From contig JAPZUC010000004.1 of NCBI GenBank assembly GCA_027533455.1, forward strand, positions 62,001-126,000: 64,000 nt of DNA, written 5' to 3'. Every line of letters begins with the position of its first letter. Within the stretch, counting starts at the first letter, position 1. Below the pieces are notes generated by a model. It was not told where the DNA came from. It ran no database searches and saw nothing but the letters and a program-made list of their open reading frames with translations. This document shows positions 27,939-37,191 of this stretch, in pieces. Origin of the DNA: Porphyrobacter sp. Lineage in GTDB: Bacteria; Pseudomonadota; Alphaproteobacteria; Sphingomonadales; Sphingomonadaceae. The translations under genes and the position numbers were made by a program.

Positions 27939-28924
27939 GCCTCGACAGAAAACTTCACGTTGCAGTCCTGATGGGCGGCTGGGCGAATGAACGCCCGGTC
28001 TCGCTGACGAGCGGCGCGGGTGTTGCTGACGCGCTGGAATCGCGCGGGCACCGCGTCACGCGGATCGACATGGAGCGCGATGTTGCGCTGCGTCTGAATG
28101 AAGCCAAGCCCGATGTCGTCTTCAACGCGCTCCACGGCGTGCCGGGCGAGGATGGCACGGTGCAGGGAATGCTCGACCTGATGGGGCTGCCCTATACGCA
28201 TTCGGGCCTCGCCACCTCGGTGATCGCGATCGACAAGCAGCTTACAAAGCAGGCGCTGGTCCCCCACGGCATCCCCATGCCGGGCGGGCGGATCGTGACG
28301 CGTGATGAGCTTTACGAGCGCGACCCTCTGCCTCGGCCCTACGTGCTAAAGCCTGTCAACGAGGGTTCTTCCGTGGGCGTCGCCATCGTCACCGCTGACA
28401 GCAATGTCGGCAACCCGATCAGCCCCGATGCGACCGGCCCGTGGCAGGAATTCGCCGAACTGCTCGCCGAGCCCTTCATCAAGGGCAAGGAACTGACCGC
28501 CGCGGTGCTCGATGGCCCCGATGGCCCGCGCGCGCTGGGCGTCACCGAGCTGGTGATCGACAACGGCTTCTACGACTACGAGCACAAGTATACCGCAGGC
28601 CGGACGGAGCATATCTTCCCCGCCGAGCTGCCGTCCGAAATCACCGCTCTGTGCGAAGCCTATGCGGTCAAGGCGCATCAGGTGCTGGGCTGCCACGGCA
28701 CCAGCCGCACCGATTTCCGCTGGGACGAGGAGCTGGGCGAGGACGGCCTGTTCGTGCTCGAAACCAACACCCAGCCCGGTATGACGCCCTTGAGCCTCGT
28801 GCCCGAACAGGCGGCGGGCTGCGGGATCAGCTACGCCGATCTGGTCGAGATGCTAGTGGCCGAGGCGCTGCGGGTCCATGCCCTGAAAAAGGGAGGCACG
28901 CATGGCGCAGCAGATCAGGCGTAA
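27935..28924 (+). CDS. ddl: D-alanine--D-alanine ligase
   Basis: 329 residues. An ATP-grasp enzyme making the D-Ala-D-Ala dipeptide used by MurF. Motifs: VAVLMGGWANERPVSLTSG (about 8-26), NALHGVPGEDGTVQGMLD, LKPVNEGSSVGV (ATP loop), DFRWDEELGEDGLFVLETN (Mg ligands) and TQPGMTPLSLVPEQA. I prefer the GTG at 27935 that overlaps the murB stop (GTGA), as in the rest of the operon; an ATG at 27909 would add nine residues. Confidence 0.95.
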   Translation: MSLDRKLHVAVLMGGWANERPVSLTSGAGVADALESRGHRVTRIDMERDVALRLNEAKPDVVFNALHGVPGEDGTVQGMLDLMGLPYTHSGLATSVIAIDKQLTKQALVPHGIPMPGGRIVTRDELYERDPLPRPYVLKPVNEGSSVGVAIVTADSNVGNPISPDATGPWQEFAELLAEPFIKGKELTAAVLDGPDGPRALGVTELVIDNGFYDYEHKYTAGRTEHIFPAELPSEITALCEAYAVKAHQVLGCHGTSRTDFRWDEELGEDGLFVLETNTQPGMTPLSLVPEQAAGCGISYADLVEMLVAEALRVHALKKGGTHGAADQA

Positions 28925-29828
28925 CGGCACGGCCGGCGTGCGCCGCGCCGCCAAGGCGCAGAGCCGCGCGGTCACCGTGCGCAAGGCGCGCGGGCAGGCA
29001 GGCGGCGTGCTCGACAGCATTATGGGCGTGCTGCCCTTCACCGAGGACCAATGGAGCCGCATCTGGCTCGCCATGATCATCGGCGGTGGCGTGGCCATTG
29101 CCTTCGTCATCGCGAGCCTTGCGGGCGTTCCTGCGCTGGCGCAGGCACAGATCGCGGCAATTGCGTCCGATGCCGGATTCGAGGTTCGCCATGTGCGCGT
29201 CACCGGCACCAGCCGAATGGACGAGCAGCAGGTCTATGCCCGCGCACTCGCTACCCGCAATCAGGCGATGCCTGATGTCGATATCGCCAGACTGCGCGAG
29301 GAACTGCGCGCGCTACCGTGGGTCAAGGACGCGCGCGTTTCGATCCAGCTGCCCCACACTCTCGCCATCGACATTGTCGAGCGGACCCCGCATGCGGTGC
29401 TCGAACGGCCCGACCGGCTGATGCTGATCGATGCTACCGGCGTGGAACTTGAGCCGGTCGCGGCCGACAAGGCCAAGGGGATGCTACGGCTCGCCGGGCC
29501 AGGCGCGGGCAAGCAGGCCCAGGCGCTGGAGACATTGCTCGCTGCCGCCCCCGCGCTGGCGCCCAAGGTGGAGGCCGCTGAATGGGTGGGCAACCGCCGC
29601 TGGAACCTCACTTTCACGACCGGGCAATTGCTGGCGCTCCCCGAAGGCGAGGTCGAGTCCGCGACCGCGCTCGTCAAGTTCGCGCGGCTGGACGGCAAGA
29701 ACCGCCTGCTGGGCGGCAAGGTGATCGCCTTCGACATGCGCACGCCGCCGCGGCTTTACCTGCGGCTGCCCGATGCAGTCGGCAAGCCCAAGGTCGTGGC
29801 TGCCGGCGATGAAGGGGAGACGACCTGA
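28902..29828 (+). CDS. ftsQ: cell division protein FtsQ
   Basis: 308 residues. Bitopic divisome protein: a basic cytoplasmic tail of about 50 residues, one membrane helix (IWLAMIIGGGVAIAFVIASL, about 53-72), then a POTRA domain starting FEVRHVRVTGTSRMDEQQV and the FtsQ beta domain containing LPWVKDARVSIQLPHTLAIDIVER (in two segments, about 142-166). The ATG at 28902 lies 23 bases inside ddl. Overlaps ftsA by one base. Confidence 0.93.
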   Translation: MAQQIRRNGTAGVRRAAKAQSRAVTVRKARGQAGGVLDSIMGVLPFTEDQWSRIWLAMIIGGGVAIAFVIASLAGVPALAQAQIAAIASDAGFEVRHVRVTGTSRMDEQQVYARALATRNQAMPDVDIARLREELRALPWVKDARVSIQLPHTLAIDIVERTPHAVLERPDRLMLIDATGVELEPVAADKAKGMLRLAGPGAGKQAQALETLLAAAPALAPKVEAAEWVGNRRWNLTFTTGQLLALPEGEVESATALVKFARLDGKNRLLGGKVIAFDMRTPPRLYLRLPDAVGKPKVVAAGDEGETT

Positions 29829-31189
29829 TGGCCCCGAACGCGGCCGGGCGCGCAGCCCCCAAAACCTCTGGCAGTCAGCGCCGCCTCGCGCGGACTTATG
29901 CCGCGGTCAATGTCGGATCCTTCCGCATCAGCGCCATGATCATGGGCGAGACCGAGAACGGCGAGTTGCAGGTTCTGGGCTCAGGCCACCGCGCCAGTGC
30001 CGGGATCAAGCGCGGCTATGTGACCGATATGGCCGCAGCCAGCCATGCCATCCGCGACGCGGTGGAACGCGCTGAAAAAAGCGCCAACACCCCTGTCAGG
30101 AGCGTGTGGATCGCATGCGCAGGCGCCGGGCTCGCCAGTCATGTGGTCGCAGTCGATATCGAGATCGGCGGGCGGCGGATCGAGGACGAGGATGTCGAGG
30201 CACTGCTGGTCGAGGCGCAGGACATGATCCAGCCCGATGGCCGCAAGGTGCTGCACGCGCAGCCGGCGCATTACACCCTTGATGGCGCCCACGGTGTTGC
30301 CAATCCGCGCGGTCTCCATGCCGAGCGGCTGGGCGTCGATATCCACGTGATGCTTGCCGATGGCGGGCCGGTCCGCAATCTCACCGAAGCGGTGCAGAAC
30401 GCGCATCTTGAAGTCGAGGGCGTGGTCGCCGCGCCGCTGGCCGCAGGGCAGGCCTGCCTCACTCCGGAAGAGCGCGAACTGGGCGTGGCTCTGGTCGAGA
30501 TCGGCGCGGACATCACCAATGTCGCGGTGTTTGCGGGCGGAATGCTGCTCGGCCTCCAAGCCATCCCGATGGGTTCAGGCTCGATCACAGATGCGATCGC
30601 CTCCAGCTTCGGCATCCGCCGTTCGCAGGCCGAAAGGCTCAAATGCGTGGCGGGGTCGGCGGTTGCAAGCCCTTCGGACCACCGCGAGCTGATCCCGGTC
30701 AGCGGACCTGCGGAAGGCACCGGCGAGGGGGGAGACGGCGCGCCTGTCGGTCCGCTCGCGCGCGGGGCGGACGACAAGAACCGCATTGTGCGCGCCGAGC
30801 TGATCGCGGTAGTGACGCAGCAGCTCTCGGTGCTGACGGGCGAAGTCGGAAAGGCGCTCAAGGCGATGGGATTTGCCGGAAGCCGTGCAGGGCAGGTCGT
30901 GCTTACCGGCGGGGGAGCCGAACTTGCCGGAATGGCGGATTTCATGCAGGGTGCACTGGGACAGCCGGTACGGCTCGGTCGGCCGCCGCAGCTGCCTGGA
31001 ATGCCCGAGGCACACCACGCGCCCGGCTTTGCGACCCTGGCAGGCCTGTGCCTTTATGCTGCCGACGATCCGGTCGATATCCGCGCGGTAGGCGCGCGGC
31101 GCGCGGGATTGTACAAGGCCTTCACGCAGGAGAGCGGGATCATGGCGCTGGGTGAGCGCCTGTTCCGGGCGCTGCGGGAGTATTTCTGA
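29828..31189 (+). CDS. ftsA: cell division protein FtsA
   Basis: 453 residues. An actin-like ATPase tethering FtsZ to the membrane and recruiting later divisome proteins. Visible: phosphate-1 region AAVNVGSFRISAMIMGE (about 20-36), SHU/1C region beginning KRGYVTDMAAASHAIRDAVERAE, phosphate-2 VEIGADITNVAVFAGGMLLG, adenosine motif VVLTGGGAELAGMADFM, and a C-terminal amphipathic helix ALGERLFRALREYF. Somewhat longer than usual because of an acidic insert around GTGEGGDGAPVGPLARG. Confidence 0.95.
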   Translation: MAPNAAGRAAPKTSGSQRRLARTYAAVNVGSFRISAMIMGETENGELQVLGSGHRASAGIKRGYVTDMAAASHAIRDAVERAEKSANTPVRSVWIACAGAGLASHVVAVDIEIGGRRIEDEDVEALLVEAQDMIQPDGRKVLHAQPAHYTLDGAHGVANPRGLHAERLGVDIHVMLADGGPVRNLTEAVQNAHLEVEGVVAAPLAAGQACLTPEERELGVALVEIGADITNVAVFAGGMLLGLQAIPMGSGSITDAIASSFGIRRSQAERLKCVAGSAVASPSDHRELIPVSGPAEGTGEGGDGAPVGPLARGADDKNRIVRAELIAVVTQQLSVLTGEVGKALKAMGFAGSRAGQVVLTGGGAELAGMADFMQGALGQPVRLGRPPQLPGMPEAHHAPGFATLAGLCLYAADDPVDIRAVGARRAGLYKAFTQESGIMALGERLFRALREYF

Positions 31190-31244
31190 GCGGTGCGGCG
31201 GCCGGTTGACGTAGCGGCCGCCTCAATAAACCCGCGAGCGATGC

Positions 31245-31253
31245 TGTGGATAA
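31245..31253 (-). promoter_or_regulatory. DnaA box in the ftsA-ftsZ intergenic region
   Basis: TGTGGATAA on the plus strand is TTATCCACA on the minus strand, an exact high-affinity DnaA box, 102 bases upstream of the ftsZ start. A -10-like TATAAA lies at 31266-31271. DnaA activates ftsZ transcription in Caulobacter (established there); the same role here is inference. Confidence 0.5.
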
Positions 31254-31354
31254 GGGTTTTGCCGCTATAAAATGTGCAGCCCGAGTATGTCAGAGACGAT
31301 AATTGCGGGGGACCAAGGAAAAATGACCTATCCCCGCCCCTGGAGGACCAGCTG

Positions 31355-33103
31355 ATGAGCATCAATATCGGACCCGCGGCGAGTGACGATCTTCGCCCAC
31401 GCATCACCGTCATCGGGATCGGCGGGGCCGGTGGCAACGCGATCGCCAATATGATCGCGGCCGAGATTGAAGGCGTCGAGTTCATCGTCGCCAACACCGA
31501 TGCGCAGGCGCTGGCGACCTCGCCGGCTGAAAAGCGCATCCAGCTCGGGCCGGACCTCACCGGAGGCCTCGGCGCAGGCGCGCGTCCGGAAGTGGGCAAG
31601 GCTGCCGCGGAAGAAACCGTCGCTGAAATAGAAAAGGCGCTCGCAGGCGTCAACATGTGCTTCATCGCTGCCGGCATGGGTGGTGGCACCGGCACCGGCG
31701 CTGCCCCCGTTATCGCCGAAGCTGCGCGCCGTATGGGCGTGTTGACTGTGGGCGTCGTCACCAAGCCGTTCCTCTTCGAAGGCACGCGCCGGATGCGCTC
31801 TGCCGAGGCAGGGATCGACGAGCTGCAGGCCCATGTCGACACGCTGATCGTCATTCCCAACCAGAACCTGTTCCTTGTCGCCAAGGCGGAAACCACCTTC
31901 AAGGAGGCGTTCCAGCTCGCCGACGAAGTGCTCCAGCAAGGCGTGCGCTCGATCACCGACCTTATGGTCATGCCGGGCCTCATCAACCTCGACTTCGCCG
32001 ACGTGCGTTCGGTCATGAGCGAGATGGGCAAGGCGATGATGGGCACCGGCGAGGGCGAGGGCGAAAATCGCGCGCTCGACGCGGCCGAACAGGCGATCGC
32101 CAATCCGCTGCTCGACGGTGTCAGCATGGCGGGCGCCAAGGGCGTCATCATCTCGATCATCGGCGGCGAGGATATGCGCCTGCTCGAAGTCGACGAAGCC
32201 GCCAACCACATTCGCGAACTCGTCGACGAGGACGCGAACATCATCTGGGGCTCGGCCTTCAACCCTGATCTCAAGGGCAAGATCCGCGTTTCGGTGGTTG
32301 CTACCGGTATCGAACAGAGCGCCATTGGCCATTCGGAACGCCCGCAGCCAGTCTCGCTTGGCGGCGCGCGTGCGCCCAAGCGCCCGGTGCTGGAGCTGTC
32401 GGACGATGACGGCTTCGGCGAACTCCCGGCGGTGGAAGCTCCCGCGCCCGCACCGATCTTTACGCCTGTCACTCCGGCAGCCTCCGCCTTTGATGCGGAA
32501 GGCCAGGCCACCATCGCTGGCGCTAGCCATGGCGATGAGCCGCTCGATCTCGCCGAGGAAGCCGATGGTGACGAGGATTCCGATTATCCCTCTGCTGCCC
32601 CGTTCGAACTGACCGGCATGCAGGCCGGCGATGACTATGGTGAGGAATACGAGGACGATGTCGACGGGATCGTCGATCCGCTCGCGGGTTTGCGGGGTGC
32701 CGAAGGCGACGTCGGCTTCGGCTACGCTGCGCCCTCTACTGCAGACGAGCCGGAGGACGAGGAAGATACGCTCGAGCTTGGCAATGGTTACATGGCCTAC
32801 ACCGATGCCGAAGATGAACGGCCGGTGCAGGACGATCTCCTCGCCAGCGCCGACCGGCTCGCGGCGGAAGACCGGCCGATCGAAGCCAAGCTTGGTGGCG
32901 GGCGTCGGCGCGGATTGTTCGGCGGCGACAGTGGCGGCGGTGCCGGTGCAGGCGACGCCGGCGGCGCCGGCGGCAGCACGCTGTTCGAACGTATGGCCAA
33001 CCTGTCGCGCAGCACCGCGCGCGATGACGAGGACGATGACGAGGGCGATGACGGCCCGGCGCTCAGCATTCCGCGCTTCCTCGGCCGCCAGAACAACCAG
33101 TAA
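31355..33103 (+). CDS. ftsZ: cell division GTPase FtsZ
   Basis: 582 residues. A tubulin homologue forming the Z-ring. GTP-binding: [10 protein letters not shown] (about 19-28), the tubulin signature [10 protein letters not shown] (about 108-117) and T7-loop region [11 protein letters not shown]. The C-terminal domain ends [18 protein letters not shown]. Then comes an unusually long acidic linker of about 240 residues and a conserved C-terminal peptide ([13 protein letters not shown]) that binds FtsA and others. The ATG at 31355 has GGAGG nine bases upstream; a 27-codon in-frame upstream extension is not conserved-looking. Confidence 0.97.
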   Translation: MSINIGPAASDDLRPRITVIGIGGAGGNAIANMIAAEIEGVEFIVANTDAQALATSPAEKRIQLGPDLTGGLGAGARPEVGKAAAEETVAEIEKALAGVNMCFIAAGMGGGTGTGAAPVIAEAARRMGVLTVGVVTKPFLFEGTRRMRSAEAGIDELQAHVDTLIVIPNQNLFLVAKAETTFKEAFQLADEVLQQGVRSITDLMVMPGLINLDFADVRSVMSEMGKAMMGTGEGEGENRALDAAEQAIANPLLDGVSMAGAKGVIISIIGGEDMRLLEVDEAANHIRELVDEDANIIWGSAFNPDLKGKIRVSVVATGIEQSAIGHSERPQPVSLGGARAPKRPVLELSDDDGFGELPAVEAPAPAPIFTPVTPAASAFDAEGQATIAGASHGDEPLDLAEEADGDEDSDYPSAAPFELTGMQAGDDYGEEYEDDVDGIVDPLAGLRGAEGDVGFGYAAPSTADEPEDEEDTLELGNGYMAYTDAEDERPVQDDLLASADRLAAEDRPIEAKLGGGRRRGLFGGDSGGGAGAGDAGGAGGSTLFERMANLSRSTARDDEDDDEGDDGPALSIPRFLGRQNNQ

Positions 33104-33168
33104 CCGCGCGCCAGCCGCGCCGTGTCGCAAGGCTGGTGGCGGCTTCGTGACAGCTTGCTAGAGACCCG

Positions 33169-34641
33169 ATGATGGCGTCGCGCTCCTGTGTCTCCTGTGT
33201 CCTCGCGCTCGGCGCGGCGCTGCTCCCCGTGGGGGCGGCAGCGCAGGACGTTGTGGCGCGTCCAGTGGTGCAGGCGCTTCCCTCGGTTGAAGTCCAGCGC
33301 CTTAACCGTGCGCTCATCGCGCTCGCCAAGGCGCCGCGCGATCGGGACGCACTGGTCGAGGCCGGGCAGGCGGCGCTCGGGGTGGACGATCTCGAGGCGG
33401 CTATCGGCTTTTTCGGACGCGCCGCGGAGGTCGATCCGGGCAGCGCTGCAGTCGCGCAGGGACTTGGCGCCGTGTATCTGCGCGCAGGCCGGGCTGGCGA
33501 GGCTTTGGTGCAGTTCGACCGCGCGCTGGCAGGGGGGGCGGACGAACGCGCTGTGCTGCCTGACCGTGCGCTGACACTCGATCTGGTGGGTGAGCAGGCG
33601 GAGGCACAGGTCGCTTATACCCGCGCGCTCCAGCTCGATCCCGCCAATGACGAGGCGCGGCGGCGGCTCGCGGTCAGCCACGCCATTTCGGGCAACCGCG
33701 CGCGCTTCGAGGAAACCTTGCGCCCGCTGATCGACCGCCGCGATCTGGCGGCGCAGCGCGCCCGGGCCTTCGGCCTCGCGATCATGGGTGAAAGCGAGCG
33801 CGCCAGTGCGATTGTAGAGCAGGTGATGCCGCGCGATCTGGCGACCCGGCTGGTGCCCTATCTCGGCTATATGCCCCGCCTTACCAAGCCGCAGCAGGCC
33901 GCTGCCGCCAATCTCGGGATATTCCCGCGCGCGGCAGATATCGGGCGTGATGACCCACGCCTTGCGCGCTTCGCGGCGGAAGAGCGCGCGGACAGTCGCC
34001 TTGCGCCTTCGGGTGCGCCACTCGGCTTGCGCACTGCGCCGGTAGCGGTTCCGACCCCGGCGCCGACCGCCACGGTCTACACAGTTCCGGTTTCGGCATC
34101 GGCCATCGGGTCTGCACCTGCACCGACTCGGCCTACGCCTGCGCCTGCTCCCGCACCTGCGCCCGCCCTCAGGGCGGCGGTACAGACGCTACGTGTTGCT
34201 GATGCTTTCGCGGACTTAGGCGCGCCGCTTCCGGATGCACGGGTCAGAGGCGATGCGGTCGATCTCACGCGAATCGAGGTGCGGCGCGAGGTCGCGGCCG
34301 CCCCTGCGCTGCCCGCTGCCAAGCCGGCCGAAAAGGCCAAGCCCAAGCCCAAGGAGCCGCCCAAGCCGGTTTACCCCAGCCGCGTCTGGGTGCAGGTGGC
34401 CACCGGCAAGAAGATCGATGCGCTCGCGTTTGACTGGAAGCGGATTGCCAGAGAGGGCGGCAAATCGCTCGCCCCCTACAAGCCGCACACCGCGCGTTGG
34501 GGTGCGACCAACCGCCTTATTGTCGGCCCCGTCTCTAGCCGCGACAAGGCCGAGGCACTGGTCCGCGATCTCAAGAAGCAGGGCATGGACGTGTTCCTCT
34601 GGTTGAGCGCGGAAGGCGAGGCAGTTCAACCGCTTAAGTAA
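33169..34641 (+). CDS. secreted TPR and SPOR domain-containing protein
   Basis: 490 residues. Signal peptide (cleavage near GAAAQD, about residue 26), then tetratricopeptide-like repeats: DLEAAIGFFGRAAEVDPGSAAVAQGLGAVYL and EAQVAYTRALQLDPANDEARRRL (each spanning about 30 residues between 60 and 170), a Pro/Ala-rich linker, and a C-terminal SPOR domain (VWVQVATGKKIDALAFDW to KKQGMDVFLW, about 410-480). SPOR domains bind denuded glycan at the division septum, which fits the position right behind ftsZ. No catalytic residues seen. Two adjacent ATG codons can serve as start. Confidence 0.85.
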   Translation: MMASRSCVSCVLALGAALLPVGAAAQDVVARPVVQALPSVEVQRLNRALIALAKAPRDRDALVEAGQAALGVDDLEAAIGFFGRAAEVDPGSAAVAQGLGAVYLRAGRAGEALVQFDRALAGGADERAVLPDRALTLDLVGEQAEAQVAYTRALQLDPANDEARRRLAVSHAISGNRARFEETLRPLIDRRDLAAQRARAFGLAIMGESERASAIVEQVMPRDLATRLVPYLGYMPRLTKPQQAAAANLGIFPRAADIGRDDPRLARFAAEERADSRLAPSGAPLGLRTAPVAVPTPAPTATVYTVPVSASAIGSAPAPTRPTPAPAPAPAPALRAAVQTLRVADAFADLGAPLPDARVRGDAVDLTRIEVRREVAAAPALPAAKPAEKAKPKPKEPPKPVYPSRVWVQVATGKKIDALAFDWKRIAREGGKSLAPYKPHTARWGATNRLIVGPVSSRDKAEALVRDLKKQGMDVFLWLSAEGEAVQPLK

Positions 34642-34803
34642 CGCCCGGGCGCTGTCCCCGGCTTTCTGTGCACAGGCTTTGCACAGGTCTATCCGGTTCT
34701 CCCCAGCCGCTCTGACTCAGGTGATTGCCAATCCCCCCTTTCCGCGTCCATCCCTCCTCCCGATGGTGACACAGCCCAAATCCCACCCCGCTTGCCCCCT
34801 GCC

Positions 34804-35310
34804 ATGAGAGCGCAAGACATGGACTTTTCTGCCGAGGACGATGCCGCCCCCGTCGATATGCTGGCGAGCCTGTTCGTTGCGCGTGGCTGGCCATGCGAGC
34901 TGGTGTCGGACGACGAGATGACCGGCGAGGTCCAGGGTAGCTGGGCCAATTACCAGCTCCGCGCGATCTGGCGGCCCGAGGACGGCGTCTTGCAGTTCCT
35001 CTGCCTGCCTGACGTCCGCGTCACCGAGGACAAGCGCGCCGCCGCCTATGAACTGCTGTGCCTCGTCAACGAACAGATGTGGCTCGGGCATTTCGACATC
35101 TGGTCGAACGGCGATGTCCTGCTCTACCGCCACGGCGCTCTGCTGGGCGATCACGGGCGGCTCAGTCTCGACATGGCGCAGGCGCTGGTCGAAAGCGCGA
35201 TCGACGAATGCGACCGCTTCTACCCCGCCTTCCAGTTCGTGCTGTGGGGCGGCAAGAGCCCGCGCGCCGCGCTCGAAGCGGCGATGGTCGATGCGGCAGG
35301 CGAGGCCTGA
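34804..35310 (+). CDS. YbjN domain-containing protein
   Basis: 168 residues. The region from MLASLFVARGWPCELVSDDEM to NGDVLLYRHGALL matches the YbjN/DUF1790 fold, related to type III secretion chaperone-like proteins, of unclear role (E. coli YbjN influences motility and stress). Acidic, soluble, no signal peptide. The ATG at 34804 or the one at 34819 could start it. It lies 12 bases before proC, an arrangement I recall in other sphingomonads. Confidence 0.82.
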   Translation: MRAQDMDFSAEDDAAPVDMLASLFVARGWPCELVSDDEMTGEVQGSWANYQLRAIWRPEDGVLQFLCLPDVRVTEDKRAAAYELLCLVNEQMWLGHFDIWSNGDVLLYRHGALLGDHGRLSLDMAQALVESAIDECDRFYPAFQFVLWGGKSPRAALEAAMVDAAGEA

Positions 35311-35322
35311 GGCGCAGCGCCG

Positions 35323-36114
35323 ATGAACCATCTTCTGATCATCGGCTGCGGCAATATGGGCGGTGCGATGCTGGCCGGATGGCTGGCGGCGGGCGAGGCT
35401 CCGGCGCGCTTTTCGGTGCTCGATCCCGCCTTGCCGGAAGCGCCGGAGGGTGTGGAGCTCTACCGCGATGCTGCCAGCGTGCCCGGAACGCATGACACGG
35501 TGCTGCTCGGGTTTAAACCGCAGCAGCTCGGAGCGCTTGGTCCGGGTCTGCAAGAGCTTACCGCGGGGCGGACCGTCTGTTCGCTGCTCGCCGGGATCAC
35601 ACGCGCACAGCTGGCGGCGTCCTTCCCTCGAGCCGCTGCGCATATCCGCGTGATGCCTAACCTCGCCGCGCGGATCAACAAGTCGCCTGTGATCCTCGCC
35701 GAGCAAGGCCTGGACGCCGATAAGCGCGCCGCTGCCTTCGCGCTGTTCGACCAGCTCGGCAGCGCCGTGTGGCTGGAGGACGAGGCGCAGTTCGATCTCG
35801 TCACCGCGCTGGCCGGTTCGGGGCCCGGCTTCGTCTACCGCTTCATTGATGCGCTGGCGGGCGCGGCCATCGATCTCGGGCTCGACGAGGCCACTGCGGC
35901 GCGGTTGGCGCTGGCGACGGTCGAGGGCGCGGCGGCGCTCGCTGCTGCTTCGGATGTCAGCCCCGCCACGCTCGCTGATCGCGTTGCCAGCCCCGGCGGA
36001 ATGACCCGCGAGGGGCTCAATGTGCTCGACGAGGGCGAGGCCCTGTGCCGCTTGCTGACTGACACCCTGCGGGCCACTGCAGACAAAGGCGCGGCGCTTT
36101 CCAAGGCAAGTTAA
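35323..36114 (+). CDS. proC: pyrroline-5-carboxylate reductase
   Basis: 263 residues. Last step of proline synthesis, NAD(P)H reduction of 1-pyrroline-5-carboxylate. Rossmann loop IIGCGNMGGAMLAGW (about 6-20), RVMPNLAARINKSPVILA (about 110-127) and the C-terminal signature ALAGSGPGFVYRFIDAL (about 165-181) plus VASPGGMTREGL are standard. proB lies at 41.9 kb; proA is not in the window. Confidence 0.95.
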   Translation: MNHLLIIGCGNMGGAMLAGWLAAGEAPARFSVLDPALPEAPEGVELYRDAASVPGTHDTVLLGFKPQQLGALGPGLQELTAGRTVCSLLAGITRAQLAASFPRAAAHIRVMPNLAARINKSPVILAEQGLDADKRAAAFALFDQLGSAVWLEDEAQFDLVTALAGSGPGFVYRFIDALAGAAIDLGLDEATAARLALATVEGAAALAAASDVSPATLADRVASPGGMTREGLNVLDEGEALCRLLTDTLRATADKGAALSKAS

Positions 36115-36253
36115 GATTAACAATCGTCAAGCTGAACGAATTGCACGCTTTGCAATCCGGTTTCGCTTGAAATGCGCAACCGAAACCCCGATATTCGCTG
36201 ACATGGAGAGCGCGGCGTTTCGCGCTCCGATGCAAGGACCAAAGGGTTTCGCA

Positions 36254-36994
36254 ATGGCTGACTGGAATGACACTTCGCGCAATGCGCAGCGCCTAGGCTC
36301 GGTGCCGCGCGCCGGTGGCGATGTCGCTGGCCGTTATGACGAGGGCCTGCGCAAGCACATGCTCTCGATCTACAATTACATGACCTCGGGCATCTTGCTG
36401 ACCGGGATCGTCGCGTTGCTGGCCTTCACCAGCGGTGTGGCTGAAACAATCTTCACTGGCGGCATTCTGCGCTGGATCGTCGCGCTTTCGCCGATGGCAA
36501 TTGTCTTCGCGATGAGCTTCGGCGCGAACAAGTTCAGCACTGGCACGCTCCAGCTGCTGTTCTGGGGCTTTGCCACGCTAATGGGCCTGTCGCTGTCTTC
36601 GGTGTTCCTCGTGTACACCGGCGGTTCGATCGCCACGACCTTCTTCGCCACCGCGGCGGCCTTTGCCGGTCTGTCGCTCTATGGCTACACCACCAAGAAG
36701 AGCCTGTCCGGCATGGGCAGCTTCCTGATCATGGGCCTGATCGGGCTGATCGTAGCGATGGTGATCAACCTGTTCCTGCAGTCGCCTGCGTTCCATTACG
36801 CGATCAGCTTCATCGGCGTCCTGATCTTCGCCGGTCTGACCGCCTATGACACGCAGCGCCTGAAGGACGAATATCAGTACCTGCGCGGTACCGAATTTGC
36901 GGGCAAGGCAGTGATCCTTGGTGCGCTCAGCCTCTATCTGGACTTCATCAACATGTTCCAGTTCCTGCTCAGCTTCCTCGGGAACCGCGAGTAA
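36254..36994 (+). CDS. Bax inhibitor-1/YccA family membrane protein
   Basis: 246 residues with seven hydrophobic segments after a 35-residue cytoplasmic N-terminus. The UPF0005/BI-1 signature is recognisable as FIGVLIFAGLTAYDTQRLKDE (in part, about 200-220) and ALSLYLDFINMFQFLLSFLGNRE at the end. BI-1 proteins conduct or leak cations; the bacterial role is not settled. The start ATG at 36254 follows an AAGGACCAAAGGG sequence. A terminator follows. Confidence 0.92.
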   Translation: MADWNDTSRNAQRLGSVPRAGGDVAGRYDEGLRKHMLSIYNYMTSGILLTGIVALLAFTSGVAETIFTGGILRWIVALSPMAIVFAMSFGANKFSTGTLQLLFWGFATLMGLSLSSVFLVYTGGSIATTFFATAAAFAGLSLYGYTTKKSLSGMGSFLIMGLIGLIVAMVINLFLQSPAFHYAISFIGVLIFAGLTAYDTQRLKDEYQYLRGTEFAGKAVILGALSLYLDFINMFQFLLSFLGNRE

Positions 36995-37043
36995 CCTCGA
37001 CCTGCGGCGGGCAACCGCTCACCGCAAGAGTGTTGAAATGTCG

Positions 37044-37084
37044 AATGCCCGGGAGCCTCAGGAGGCCTCCGGGCATTTGCTTTG
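37044..37084 (+). terminator. intrinsic terminator after the BI-1 gene
   Basis: Stem ATGCCCGGG...CTCCGGGCAT (arms 37045-37053 and 37068-37076, with an inner GC-rich loop) followed by T-rich TTTGCTTTGCC. It lies 50 bases past the BI-1 stop. Confidence 0.6.
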
Positions 37085-37191
37085 CCGGCGTGCGAGGCTA
37101 TCGCTGCGCTTAAGGCTTCAGTAAGCTGCGCGCTGGCATCCTCGTACCCGCTGGCGGCTAGCACAGTCGCACCAGGAGAGAGACACCCCCG

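Noticed and set aside
31274-31354. 27-codon N-terminal extension of FtsZ
   Set aside because: Not FtsZ-like; the ATG at 31355 has a good ribosome binding site and gives the normal N-terminus.
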